Origin: an uncultured Marvinbryantia sp. | GTDB taxonomy: Bacteria; Bacillota; Clostridia; Lachnospirales; Lachnospiraceae | NCBI RefSeq assembly: GCF_905201705.1 | Contig: NZ_CAJKOX010000007.1 | Location: forward strand, 62,001 to 126,000 | Direction of reading: 5' to 3' | DNA length: 64,000 bases | Shown: piece by piece, positions 1 through 8,713 of the stretch | Position numbering within the stretch: the first letter of the stretch is position 1 | Layout of the letters: each line of letters begins with the position of its first letter | Notes under the pieces: model-generated | Seen by the model: only the letters and a program-made list of their open reading frames with translations | The model's database searches: none | What the model was told of the DNA's origin: nothing | Program-made: the position numbers and the translations under genes

Positions 1-2592
1 TTTAAAGCGGTGGGGCTTCGCTGCGACTACCGGGTGAACCCTATCGGTATTGACAATCTGCTTCCGCGGCTTTCCTGGAAGATGAAAGCCTACGGGCAGG
101 ACCGCAGACAGACAGCATACCGGATTCTGGCGCTGGAAATGTCAGACACAGAACAGATCACGTGTACAGAGCAGATATCCGGGGCGGACCAGATGGCGCA
201 GAGTACAGGGGAACAGATTCTCTGGGACAGCGGAAAAGTATTATCGGACTGCTCGGTGGGAATTGTTTACGGCGGAAAGGAATTGAAGTCCCGGGACCGG
301 GTTTACTGGAAGGTCCAGATCTGGGATGAGAATGATGAAGTCTCCCAGTGGAGCGATATCAGCTTTTTTGAGATGGGACTTTTGCAGGAGAGTGACTGGC
401 AGGCAGCGTGGATCTGTGCTCCGAAGGAGGTGACTGCGCCGTATTTCAGAAGAGCGTGGACATCTGAAGAAAGACCGGTGGCAGGAAGGGTTTACATCTG
501 CGGGCTTGGATATTATGAACTGTTCCTGAATGGGAAAAAATGCGGGAACAGGCTCCTTTCTCCTAACCGGACGGATTATGTGGAAAGGGCATTCTATCAT
601 ACATACGACATTACGGATGAAATTGCCGGGGAACAGAATGTCATCGGCATTGCTCTGGGGAATGGCTGGTACAACCAGCGGGATAAGATCAATGAGAAGG
701 AGCTGTGGTATGGATACCCCAGGCTGCTGCTTCAGATGGAGCTGACTTATGGGGATGGCACGAAAAAAGTCATTGTCAGTGACGAGAGCTTCTGCTGGCA
801 TGAGAGCCCCAGAACCTATAACAACATTTATTTCGGAGAAATTTACGATGCCAGAAAGGAACTGCCCCACTGGAATGAGCCGGGCTTTGATGCTTCTGAC
901 TGGAGTCCTGCCTGCAGAACAGATGCGCCGGGAGGAAAGCTGGCAGAGCAGAAAGCGCCGTCAGACGAAGAGGTGTGCAGACTTCTGCCTAAGAGCATCA
1001 ATGAAGTGAAGCCGGGAATGTATGTGGTTGACTTCGGTCAGAACGTGACTGGCTGGGTGCGCATGCGGGTATCCGGAATTCCCGGTCAGAAGGTACAGCT
1101 CCGGTTCGGGGAGGAATTGTGGCCGGATGGAAAAATTAATTACTACAGTACCGGAAGCGGCTGGAGCCAGCAGAAGGATATTTATATTCTGAACGGCAAA
1201 GGTGAGGAATGGTATGAGCCGGCATTTACCTGGCATGGATTCCGTTATATGGAAGTACAGGGATATCCGGGCAGACCGCAGAAGGGGGACTTCACGGCGG
1301 TCCATATCCGCTCCGGTGTGGAAAGAAGGGGAGAGTTCCGGTGTTCGGATGCTCTGATCAATCAGATCCAGAAGGCAAGCCTGTGGTCTATGGAAGGGGG
1401 ACTTCACGGGGGAATTCCCCTGGATTCTCCGCACAGAGAGCGTCAGGGCTACGGCGGAGATGCGCTGGCTACCGCAAAGGCTCTGATGTACAGCTACGAT
1501 ATGCAGGGCTTCTATGCGGACTGGATGGATGATTTTGCCGATGCACAGGATAAGGAGACTGGTTTTATCCCGCATACGGTCCCGTGCCAGGATGGCGGAG
1601 GCGGTCCCGCATGGGGCTGCGCAATGATTGTGATCACGCGTCTTTTGTATCAGTATTATGGTGATACCAGGACAGCTCTGGAGCATTACGACAGCATGGC
1701 GAAGTGGATGGAATTCCTCCGGACCGGTATGGAAAACGGAATCGTGGAAGGAGAGGGAGAGGACAGAGGCTGTCTTGGCGAGTGGTCTACGCCGGGAGAG
1801 ATTCTGATACCGCCCAGATTTGTGAACACCTTCTTCTATGGATACTGTGCCAGACTTATGGCGGAACTTGGAGATGTCCTGGGCAGGAAAGAGGATGCAA
1901 AGCGTTTTGAGGAGGAATACAGACACACGGTTCAGGCCTTCCGGGCAGAATTTTACGATCCGGACACCGGCTGTTACAGCATCGGAGCACAGGGAACGGA
2001 GGCGTTTGCCAATAAACTGGGCTGTATCCGGGAGAGGGAGCTGCCCCAGGTAAGGGCATATCTTGCGGATCATGTTGTGAAGGATTGTGAGGGGAATCTC
2101 GACACCGGTATTTTCGGTACACCCTTCCTGTTTGAGACACTGATCGAGTTCGGGCTGGAGGATATCGCATGGCGCATGATTACCAGTGTGACTTATCCCG
2201 GCTATGGATATATGTTGTCGAATGGCGCTACTACCCTTTGGGAATACTGGGAAAAAGAATATGGCTTTTATCAGTGCCCCGGGAACCATAATCAGCCGAT
2301 GTTCGGAAGCATCAGCGGGTGCTTTTATGAGAAGCTGGCAGGTATTACACCTCTGGAGCCGGCCTATAAGAAGATCGGGATCGCGCCGAAGCCGATTGGC
2401 GGACTGCGTTTTGTGACAGCGAAGGTAGAGACACCTTATGGAGAGGTCTGTGTTGACTGGGAGAAGAACGATGATGAGTTTCTTCTGAACGTCACTGTTC
2501 CGGCAAACACCAGTGCAGAAATCGCTGTTCCGGGTCAAGAAATCACAGAGGTCGGTTCCGGCAGCTACCGTTTCCGGTATCTGATGGGCTAA
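1..2592 (+). CDS. Alpha-L-rhamnosidase, GH78 family (5' end cut by window)
   Basis: This enzyme is expected to remove terminal alpha-L-rhamnose from plant or host glycosides and polysaccharides. The reading frame is open from base 1. The first visible GTG (base 10) already lies inside a conserved N-terminal stretch (RCDYRVNPIGI...PRLSWKM), so the true start is probably just upstream. Family signs in order are an N-terminal beta-sandwich, a jelly-roll region with YICGLGYYELFLNG, and an (alpha/alpha)6 barrel with DSPHRERQGYGGDA, GCLGEWSTPGEI and NGATTLWEYWE, which match the acidic catalytic regions of Bac_rhamnosid proteins. About 863 residues are visible, the usual length. No signal peptide is visible, so it is probably intracellular and acts on imported oligosaccharides. 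The dehydratase gene follows 55 bases downstream. Confidence 0.93.
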   Translation, partial: FKAVGLRCDYRVNPIGIDNLLPRLSWKMKAYGQDRRQTAYRILALEMSDTEQITCTEQISGADQMAQSTGEQILWDSGKVLSDCSVGIVYGGKELKSRDRVYWKVQIWDENDEVSQWSDISFFEMGLLQESDWQAAWICAPKEVTAPYFRRAWTSEERPVAGRVYICGLGYYELFLNGKKCGNRLLSPNRTDYVERAFYHTYDITDEIAGEQNVIGIALGNGWYNQRDKINEKELWYGYPRLLLQMELTYGDGTKKVIVSDESFCWHESPRTYNNIYFGEIYDARKELPHWNEPGFDASDWSPACRTDAPGGKLAEQKAPSDEEVCRLLPKSINEVKPGMYVVDFGQNVTGWVRMRVSGIPGQKVQLRFGEELWPDGKINYYSTGSGWSQQKDIYILNGKGEEWYEPAFTWHGFRYMEVQGYPGRPQKGDFTAVHIRSGVERRGEFRCSDALINQIQKASLWSMEGGLHGGIPLDSPHRERQGYGGDALATAKALMYSYDMQGFYADWMDDFADAQDKETGFIPHTVPCQDGGGGPAWGCAMIVITRLLYQYYGDTRTALEHYDSMAKWMEFLRTGMENGIVEGEGEDRGCLGEWSTPGEILIPPRFVNTFFYGYCARLMAELGDVLGRKEDAKRFEEEYRHTVQAFRAEFYDPDTGCYSIGAQGTEAFANKLGCIRERELPQVRAYLADHVVKDCEGNLDTGIFGTPFLFETLIEFGLEDIAWRMITSVTYPGYGYMLSNGATTLWEYWEKEYGFYQCPGNHNQPMFGSISGCFYEKLAGITPLEPAYKKIGIAPKPIGGLRFVTAKVETPYGEVCVDWEKNDDEFLLNVTVPANTSAEIAVPGQEITEVGSGSYRFRYLMG

Positions 2593-2647
2593 AACCCGGT
2601 CGCAGCCGCATTTGGCAGAGATGGGGAAGGAGAAAGTGAGGAAATAG

Positions 2648-4336
2648 ATGAATTACAGAAGTCATGATATATTAAGAGGTCCCGGCTATGCCAACGTCAG
2701 GGCCCTGTACAAGGCGGACGGCTTCACAGAAGAAGAGCTTCACCGTCCCATCATTGCTATTGCGAATTCGTATAATTCCATCTGTCCGGGACATCTTGTG
2801 TTCCGGCAGATGGCAGACCGCATCAAGGAGGGAATCCAGGCCGCGGGCGGTATGCCGGTTGAGTTCGGAACTATCGGCGCCTGTGACGGAATCGCCATGG
2901 GGCATGGCGGAATGCGGTATATTCTCCCCGCCCGGGAGATGATTGCGGACGATGTGGAGGCAATGGTGCAGGCACACCGGCTGGATGGAATCGTTCTGGT
3001 CGGCAGTTGTGACAAGATCATTCCCGGAATGCTGATCGGAGCGATGAGAGTCAATCTTCCGGCTATTTTAATCAATGGCGGACCAAGCCTTCCGGGACAC
3101 ATGGCACAGGGAAATCCTTACGGTGGGGAATATATTGATCATTCTTTTATCCAGCAGTCTGAGGGAGCGCTGCAGGCAGGGCGCATCACAGAGGAAGAAT
3201 TTGACTGGATCGAGAATCATGCGGTACCGACAGCCGGCTCTTGCGCAATGCTGGGTACCGCCAATACTATGGGCTGTCTGGCGGAAGCTATGGGCATTAT
3301 GCTGCCGGGAGCTTCCTCCATTCCGGCGGTGTACAGCAAGCGTATGGCGGCGGCCTATGACAGCGGCAAAGCAATTGTAGAATTAGTGAAGAAAAATATC
3401 CGTATTCGTGATATTATTACAAAGGAGGCACTGCTGAACGCGATCCGTGTGAACTCAGCCATCGGAGGCTCCACCAATGCCGTACTTCATATCCTGGCCA
3501 TAGCCCGGGCAGGAAAGATCGATCTCACCCTGAGAGAGTTTGGAGAGGTGAGCGGAGAGGCTTTGCATCTTGCAGCCATGATCCCGGCGGGACCATATAC
3601 GCTCCTTGACTTTTACGAGGCAGGCGGTATCCCGGCTCTGATGAAGGGGATGAAGAGAAAGCTTTCGACAGAGCTTCTCACCTGTACCGGAAAAACGGTG
3701 GAAGAGAATCTGGAGCATGTGAAAAACCGCCGGCCGGAGGTGATCCATGATGACAGCGCCCCGGTGCATCACAGACCGGGTATTGGCATTCTTTATGGAA
3801 ATATTGCGCCGGATGGCTCTGTTACAAAACCATCGGCGATTCCGGAGGATGCTTTATATTTCCGGGGAAAGGCGAAGGTCTATGAGGGAGAGGAAGAGGC
3901 GCTGAGCAGTATCCGGAACGGAGAGGTGCAGGCAGGTGCGGTGGTCGTAATCCGCAACGAGGGACCTAAGGGCGGACCGGGCATGCCGGAAATGTATAAG
4001 GCAATGAAGCTTCTGGTAGGCCTGGGGCTTGGTTCTAAGGTATGCCTTATTACGGACGGACGGTTTTCCGGATCAAATAACGGGTGCTTTGTGGGGCATA
4101 TCTGCCCGGAAGCTGCTGACGACGGTCCCATCGCTTATCTGCGGGACGGAGATGAAATTATTGTAGATGTAAAAAAAGGAACCATTGATGCACCGCTGGT
4201 GGATTTTGAAGAGAGAAGAAAAGAACCCTACACCTGCCGCAGAAGAGCAGAGGGCTACCTGTATCAGTATGCAAAGAATGTAAGGTCTGCATCTGCCGGT
4301 GCGGTGATTCCCACCTGTGAAGGAGATGAACTATGA
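2648..4336 (+). CDS. IlvD/EDD-family dehydratase (dihydroxy-acid or sugar-acid dehydratase)
   Basis: This is a 562-residue Fe-S dehydratase of the family that includes dihydroxy-acid dehydratase, 6-phosphogluconate dehydratase and pentonate/hexonate dehydratases. Three likely cluster cysteines are seen at about residues 46 (SICPGH), 121 (GSCDKIIPGM) and 199 (GSCAMLGTANTM). The C-terminal swivel domain carries EGPKGGPGMPEM and DGRFSGSNNGCFVGH. The sequence alone does not separate branched-chain amino acid synthesis from sugar-acid dehydration. The context (rhamnosidase upstream, an overlapping amidohydrolase downstream, no ilv genes) makes a sugar aldonate the more likely substrate. Its stop codon overlaps the next start (ATGA), so the two are probably translationally coupled. 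Confidence 0.85.
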   Translation: MNYRSHDILRGPGYANVRALYKADGFTEEELHRPIIAIANSYNSICPGHLVFRQMADRIKEGIQAAGGMPVEFGTIGACDGIAMGHGGMRYILPAREMIADDVEAMVQAHRLDGIVLVGSCDKIIPGMLIGAMRVNLPAILINGGPSLPGHMAQGNPYGGEYIDHSFIQQSEGALQAGRITEEEFDWIENHAVPTAGSCAMLGTANTMGCLAEAMGIMLPGASSIPAVYSKRMAAAYDSGKAIVELVKKNIRIRDIITKEALLNAIRVNSAIGGSTNAVLHILAIARAGKIDLTLREFGEVSGEALHLAAMIPAGPYTLLDFYEAGGIPALMKGMKRKLSTELLTCTGKTVEENLEHVKNRRPEVIHDDSAPVHHRPGIGILYGNIAPDGSVTKPSAIPEDALYFRGKAKVYEGEEEALSSIRNGEVQAGAVVVIRNEGPKGGPGMPEMYKAMKLLVGLGLGSKVCLITDGRFSGSNNGCFVGHICPEAADDGPIAYLRDGDEIIVDVKKGTIDAPLVDFEERRKEPYTCRRRAEGYLYQYAKNVRSASAGAVIPTCEGDEL

Positions 4337-5085
4337 GAGCGATTGATGTACATGCACATCTTGGAGACGATGTGGTATTTGGTCATTCTATTACGGAAAA
4401 AACGCTGCTGGATGGTTATAGAGGAACCATCGTGCAGGGAGCCATTGTGCAGCCGTCTCTTCCAAGATTTTCGGTGGAGGCAAACAGGGAGATCCATGAC
4501 AGGATCGCCCGTTTCTGCGCATGCACGGATATGAAAATCTGGGGAATGGCTTCTATTTACCCTCATTTTACCCATGAGGAATACAGAGAGGAAGCCTATC
4601 GCTGTGTGAGAGAGCTGGGGTTTGTCGGTCTGAAGCTGACACCCATTGGTCATGCGTGTGATCCGGAGTCGGAGGACGGAATGTATGCCTTTTCTATTGC
4701 GGCGGAGCTTGGGGTGCCAATGATGGTGCATACCGGATCCGGCATACCGTTTTCCAATCCCATGCATGTTCTGAAGACCGCACAGAGATTCCCGGAACTG
4801 AAAATTGTCATTGCACATGCCGGGATGGGGCTTATGACCCGGGAGTCCATCATTCTTGCACAGCTCTGTCCGAATGTTTATCTGGAACCGACCTGGATCG
4901 GAGTCGCGGATATGAAGACGATATACACGGAGCTTGGAGCGGAAAAAATGATGTTTTCCTCAGATCATGTGAACAATGTACCCGTACAGCTTGAGACCTT
5001 AAAAACAGTAATACCGGCAGCAGATTTAGACCAGGTATTATATAAGACGGCAGAACAGGTATACCAGATTGAGCTTTATGCGTAA
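4333..5085 (+). CDS. Amidohydrolase-family metal-dependent hydrolase
   Basis: This is a compact 250-residue TIM-barrel hydrolase of the amidohydrolase_2 type. Metal ligands are visible in order: an N-terminal HxH (DVHAHLG), MVHTGSG, IAHAGMG, and a late aspartate in SSDHVNN. Relatives include lactonases (for example sugar-acid lactonases), decarboxylases and hydratases. Next to an IlvD/EDD dehydratase and a Gfo/Idh dehydrogenase, a sugar lactonase is a reasonable inference but is not shown. The start ATG overlaps the dehydratase stop by four bases. Its own end overlaps the sensor kinase start, so all of these lie on one transcript. Confidence 0.8.
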   Translation: MRAIDVHAHLGDDVVFGHSITEKTLLDGYRGTIVQGAIVQPSLPRFSVEANREIHDRIARFCACTDMKIWGMASIYPHFTHEEYREEAYRCVRELGFVGLKLTPIGHACDPESEDGMYAFSIAAELGVPMMVHTGSGIPFSNPMHVLKTAQRFPELKIVIAHAGMGLMTRESIILAQLCPNVYLEPTWIGVADMKTIYTELGAEKMMFSSDHVNNVPVQLETLKTVIPAADLDQVLYKTAEQVYQIELYA

Positions 5086-6841
5086 AATACTTTCTTTTTA
5101 TCGTAGTAAATTAAATAAACTCAGCATTTCTGCGAAAATGTCGATAGTTATGACTGCGGCAGTTATCCAGATCCTGGTGATTTTTCTCTGTATCAACCGG
5201 TATTACAATTCCTATTCCATATATCAGAGAGTGGAAGTGGCATCCATGACTTATCTGGACAGCATTGACAATCTGGTAGAGAATCTGGTGGATACACTGG
5301 ACAGCTATTCAAGGATCTGTTTTTCCAATGCTTCCGTGCAGGAAGCATTGGAAAAGGGTTCAGACGGTCAGATCAATTTTAATCTTCAGAACGATGTGAA
5401 TAATTATCTGGATGAGCTTGTGGCAAATATTACCCAGATTGAGTCTATTTATCTGTACAGTAATACCGAGCTGCTGGCATTTGCGGACCAGGAGCCCAAA
5501 CATTATCCGAAATACCAGCGGGTTCAGGATTATGAGTGGTATAGTGATCGGGAATATGGGGAATACTATGTAGACTTTTCCAACGATGATTTTTCCCGGC
5601 CGGACAATGAGACTGAAATCTGTTTCCGGAGAGCGGTCCGCAGTACGCGGAGCTTTCAGCAGATCGGTTACATGATTATGATTGTTTCGACGGATGTGCT
5701 TGAAAATCTGCTGGTGTCCGACGATACGAAATACGAAAGTATTTTTTGTCTGCTGGATGAGGAGAGATCCATGATTGTGATGTCGGATCCCCGGTACCGC
5801 ACTGAGATGCTGGAAATCGGGAATGATATGATCGACCGGGGTGAGACGACTATCATCGGTACCATGGGCGGGCAGAAATACATGTTCTGTATTCTTCAGA
5901 CAGACAAAGGGTACTATATGGATGCCATTTCCGTGGATGACGCGTATCGGAAAGAACATAGCAGAAATCTGATGGAGATCATGCTGATCGCCCTGCAGGC
6001 AGTGGTGACTCTGATCGGTATCGTTGTAATATCAAGATGGTATGCGCGGCCGATCCGGACGCTGATGGAATCCATGAGCGCGCTTCAAAACGGAATTTTC
6101 CAGCCGGTGGAAATGAACTCCGGGCACTACGAGATCCGGGAACTGATCCGTGTATATAACGATATGGTGAGGGAAATCAATCTTCTGATCGAGCGGACGA
6201 AGGAAGCAGAGCAGATGAAGGGAAAGGCGGATCTGAAGGCGCTGACTGCACAGATTAATCCTCATTTTCTGTACAATACCTTTGATTCTGTAAAAGCACT
6301 GTTTGTACTGAAACGGTATGATGATGCCTGCTATATGATTGATGCTCTTTCACGGTTTTATAAGATTAATCTCAGCAAGGGGGATGACTTCATCACGATT
6401 GAGCGCAATCTCATTATGCTGAAGAGCTATGTGGATATCCAGCAAATGAGGTTTGTCGGGGAGTTTGATTATATTTACAATGTAGACCCTGACATTCTGC
6501 AATGGAAAATCCTCAAGCTCACGCTGCAGCCGCTGATTGAAAATGCGATCAACCATGGAATTCATGGCTACACGAAGCATGGAATCATCAGACTGGATAT
6601 TACCCGTATTGGAGAACGGCAGATCCGGATCAGGCTGACAGACAATGGCCGGGGTATGTCGGAAGAATTATTGACGAAGGCGCTTGCAGGAGAAGGCGGG
6701 GAACACGGGAAATCTTTTGGATTGTCTGCCACTCTTCACAGACTGCAGTATTGCTATGGAGAGCGGATGGCCTGGAGCATAGAGTCAGAGGAAAACCAGG
6801 GAACGGCGATTACAATTGATCTGATATTGGAGGAATTGTAA
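5078..6841 (+). CDS. Sensor histidine kinase, YesM type
   Basis: This membrane sensor pairs with the following response regulator. The order is a short cytoplasmic tail, TM1 (about residues 18-40), an extracytoplasmic sensor of about 250 residues, TM2 (about 300-320), a HAMP region, the YesM-type phosphoacceptor box QINPHFLYNTF with His396, and an HATPase domain (LTLQPLIENAINHGI; TDNGRGM). The last glycine box is atypical (GKSFGLSATLHRLQ). I chose ATG 5078, which overlaps the amidohydrolase by eight bases; an in-frame TTG at 5069 is the alternative. YesM-type kinases usually sense extracellular carbohydrate, sometimes with a binding protein, and control nearby sugar genes, here probably the ABC transporter. 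Confidence 0.92.
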   Translation: MRKILSFYRSKLNKLSISAKMSIVMTAAVIQILVIFLCINRYYNSYSIYQRVEVASMTYLDSIDNLVENLVDTLDSYSRICFSNASVQEALEKGSDGQINFNLQNDVNNYLDELVANITQIESIYLYSNTELLAFADQEPKHYPKYQRVQDYEWYSDREYGEYYVDFSNDDFSRPDNETEICFRRAVRSTRSFQQIGYMIMIVSTDVLENLLVSDDTKYESIFCLLDEERSMIVMSDPRYRTEMLEIGNDMIDRGETTIIGTMGGQKYMFCILQTDKGYYMDAISVDDAYRKEHSRNLMEIMLIALQAVVTLIGIVVISRWYARPIRTLMESMSALQNGIFQPVEMNSGHYEIRELIRVYNDMVREINLLIERTKEAEQMKGKADLKALTAQINPHFLYNTFDSVKALFVLKRYDDACYMIDALSRFYKINLSKGDDFITIERNLIMLKSYVDIQQMRFVGEFDYIYNVDPDILQWKILKLTLQPLIENAINHGIHGYTKHGIIRLDITRIGERQIRIRLTDNGRGMSEELLTKALAGEGGEHGKSFGLSATLHRLQYCYGERMAWSIESEENQGTAITIDLILEEL

Positions 6842-6843
6842 CT

Positions 6844-8433
6844 ATGTTAAAGCTGATAATTGTAGATGATGAATATCTGATCAGACAACTGATCCGGAAC
6901 GGTATCGCGTGGAGTGAGCAGGGAATCGAGGTCGTGGGAGAAATGGAATCCGCGGAAGAAGCCATGAACCAGATGGCGGTTCTTCAGCCGGATATTGTTC
7001 TGACAGATATCTGCATGCCGGTGACAGACGGTCTGTTTTTTGCAGAAAAACTGAAGGAAGAGTACCCTTCTATCAAAATCATTGCAATTACCGGTTATGA
7101 TAATTTTGAGTATGCAAAACGCGGGATTCATATTGGACTCGACGGTTATATTCTGAAGCCCATCAATATGGATGAGCTGGTAGAAGCCGTTGGAAAGCTC
7201 CGCGCAAAGATTGAGTCAGAGCGTCTGCGGGACAGCGAGATAAAAGGGTTGTCTGAGTTTAAAAAGGACACAGAGGAAGTGGTTCGTGAATATTATCTGA
7301 CCAAGCTTCTGGAATCGGATGTTCAGGAAGAAATTGTGAGCAATCAGTTCATGGAAGAGCTTTCGCCGGAAAAAAGCGATTTTATCTGGCTCGGAGTCCT
7401 GGAATATAATGTCGGCGACAAAAAGCACGGAATTTCCAGAAATGCCAGAAAGCAGCGGGAGGAATGGATCAGGGACTACTGCGTGAAGCATATGGAAAAC
7501 ATGGTGTGGATCAGCGACCGGTTCGACCGGTTTGTTATATTGGATCCGCAGGAGAAGATCAATCATCAGGAATTTCTCAGAAAGCTGGAAACGGGCTGGC
7601 GGAAGGTTTTTGAGAGTCCTTTGTATTACGGGAGCGATATTATCAGAAATCAGGAAAAAAGTATTCATATGGCTTACATGAATGCAGTGACCAGGCTGAA
7701 CACGGCGCTGATCAACAGTGACAATGAATATGAGAATCCTGTATTTTACCGCAAGGACAGGAAAAAATATGCAAAACTGCTTTCCATGAAGGAATTGCGG
7801 AGACTGCAGTATTGCATTGAGTCTGATTCATCGGCGGAGATGAGCCAGATCATTGACGAGTGGTTTGGCAGCTGGAGTCATGTTACGGCGGAGGATATGG
7901 AATTTTTGAAGATGCAGCTTCTGAATACCTTCTTTTATGTGTATATGCTGTCCGGTACCCAGTATGAAGACGCTTTTCCGCCTGTTTATATGCGGCTTTA
8001 TGAAAAGACGAAAGAGGCACAGAATTTGTCTGAGCTGAGACAGGGCTTTATCGAAGGGTGTGATGAGCTTGCGGCGATGCTTCAGAACGATGCACCCGCG
8101 GCAGATACCTCGAAGCTGATTTATTCCATGAAGCAATATATCAAGGAGAATCTGGATGATCCGGATCTGTCCCTGGTGACACTGGCGAATACCTATTATC
8201 TGAACAGCAGCTATCTCAGCCGTATATTTAAAAAAGAAGTAAAAAGCTCCTTTATAGAGTACCTTACAGACCGGCGGATAGCGAAGGCGAAGCAGCTTTT
8301 AAGATACAGTAATCTGAAAATTTATGAGGTAGGAGAACGGGTGGGGATCTACAACGCGAATTACTTTGGAATACTGTTTAAGAAAAAGGTGGGGGTTACC
8401 CCGGTAGAATACAGAAAACAATACAGTAACTGA
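6844..8433 (+). CDS. Response regulator, YesN type, with AraC DNA-binding domain
   Basis: This is the 529-residue partner of the sensor kinase, starting two bases after its stop. The N-terminal receiver domain has the acidic pair (VDDE) and the phosphorylated Asp55 in VLTDICMP, then ITGYDNFEYA and the KP motif. A middle region of about 280 residues is typical of YesN proteins. The last 100 residues are a two-helix-turn-helix AraC domain (LSLVTLANTYYLNSSYLSRIFKKE ends the first, GIYNANYFGILFKKKVGVTP the second). It probably activates the binding-protein promoter just downstream when the extracellular glycan is present. A terminator follows immediately. Confidence 0.93.
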   Translation: MLKLIIVDDEYLIRQLIRNGIAWSEQGIEVVGEMESAEEAMNQMAVLQPDIVLTDICMPVTDGLFFAEKLKEEYPSIKIIAITGYDNFEYAKRGIHIGLDGYILKPINMDELVEAVGKLRAKIESERLRDSEIKGLSEFKKDTEEVVREYYLTKLLESDVQEEIVSNQFMEELSPEKSDFIWLGVLEYNVGDKKHGISRNARKQREEWIRDYCVKHMENMVWISDRFDRFVILDPQEKINHQEFLRKLETGWRKVFESPLYYGSDIIRNQEKSIHMAYMNAVTRLNTALINSDNEYENPVFYRKDRKKYAKLLSMKELRRLQYCIESDSSAEMSQIIDEWFGSWSHVTAEDMEFLKMQLLNTFFYVYMLSGTQYEDAFPPVYMRLYEKTKEAQNLSELRQGFIEGCDELAAMLQNDAPAADTSKLIYSMKQYIKENLDDPDLSLVTLANTYYLNSSYLSRIFKKEVKSSFIEYLTDRRIAKAKQLLRYSNLKIYEVGERVGIYNANYFGILFKKKVGVTPVEYRKQYSN

Positions 8434-8436
8434 GAG

Positions 8437-8473
8437 GATCTTTCCGGATAATGGCCGGAAGGATCTTTTTTTT
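8437..8473 (+). terminator. Intrinsic terminator after the response regulator
   Basis: An 11-bp stem (one G-U pair) is formed by 8437-8447 and 8455-8465 with a 7-base loop, followed by eight T. It ends the rhamnosidase-to-regulator transcript and separates it from the transporter operon. The remaining bases to 8713 are a non-coding leader/promoter region; I see no convincing -35/-10 pair there, only TA-rich candidates around 8645-8652. Confidence 0.88.
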
Positions 8474-8675
8474 GTCCGGCTTACAGAAAAACTGCCGGCG
8501 GAAGAATTTCCTGCTATGGCAATATTTACGTATAAAGCGAAAATAGCGAAGGAAAATTTGGCAAAGTCACTGGAGAAGGCGTGAAAAAAGTAAAATTAAT
8601 ATTGAAAAAGGTAAAAAGTATGAGATTTTTGCATCGCATTTTAGTGTAAAATGGAGATACCAAATAAAGTGAAAG

Positions 8676-8713
8676 AAAGGAGGAGGTAACAAAGTTTTGT
8701 TACCGACAAAGGT
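8676..8713 (+). promoter_or_regulatory. Shine-Dalgarno separated from the start codon by a perfect hairpin
   Basis: A strong ribosome binding site (AAAGGAGG, 8676-8683) lies 30 bases from the ATG at 8714, too far for normal use. The gap holds a perfect inverted repeat, 8685-8693 pairing with 8696-8704 (9 bp, 2-base centre). If folded, the effective spacing falls to about 10 bases. No other good site precedes the ATG. The hairpin may be needed for translation or may act as a control element. Confidence 0.7.

Noticed and set aside
961..2538. A 525-codon open frame on the minus strand inside the rhamnosidase gene
   Set aside because: It is fully antisense to a well-supported gene, has no RBS, and its translation is rich in Arg/His/Cys/Pro with no domain pattern.
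8528..8550. A cre-like site for CcpA upstream of the binding-protein gene
   Set aside because: Only the AAAGCG part resembles the consensus; the conserved TG and the right-hand half do not match.
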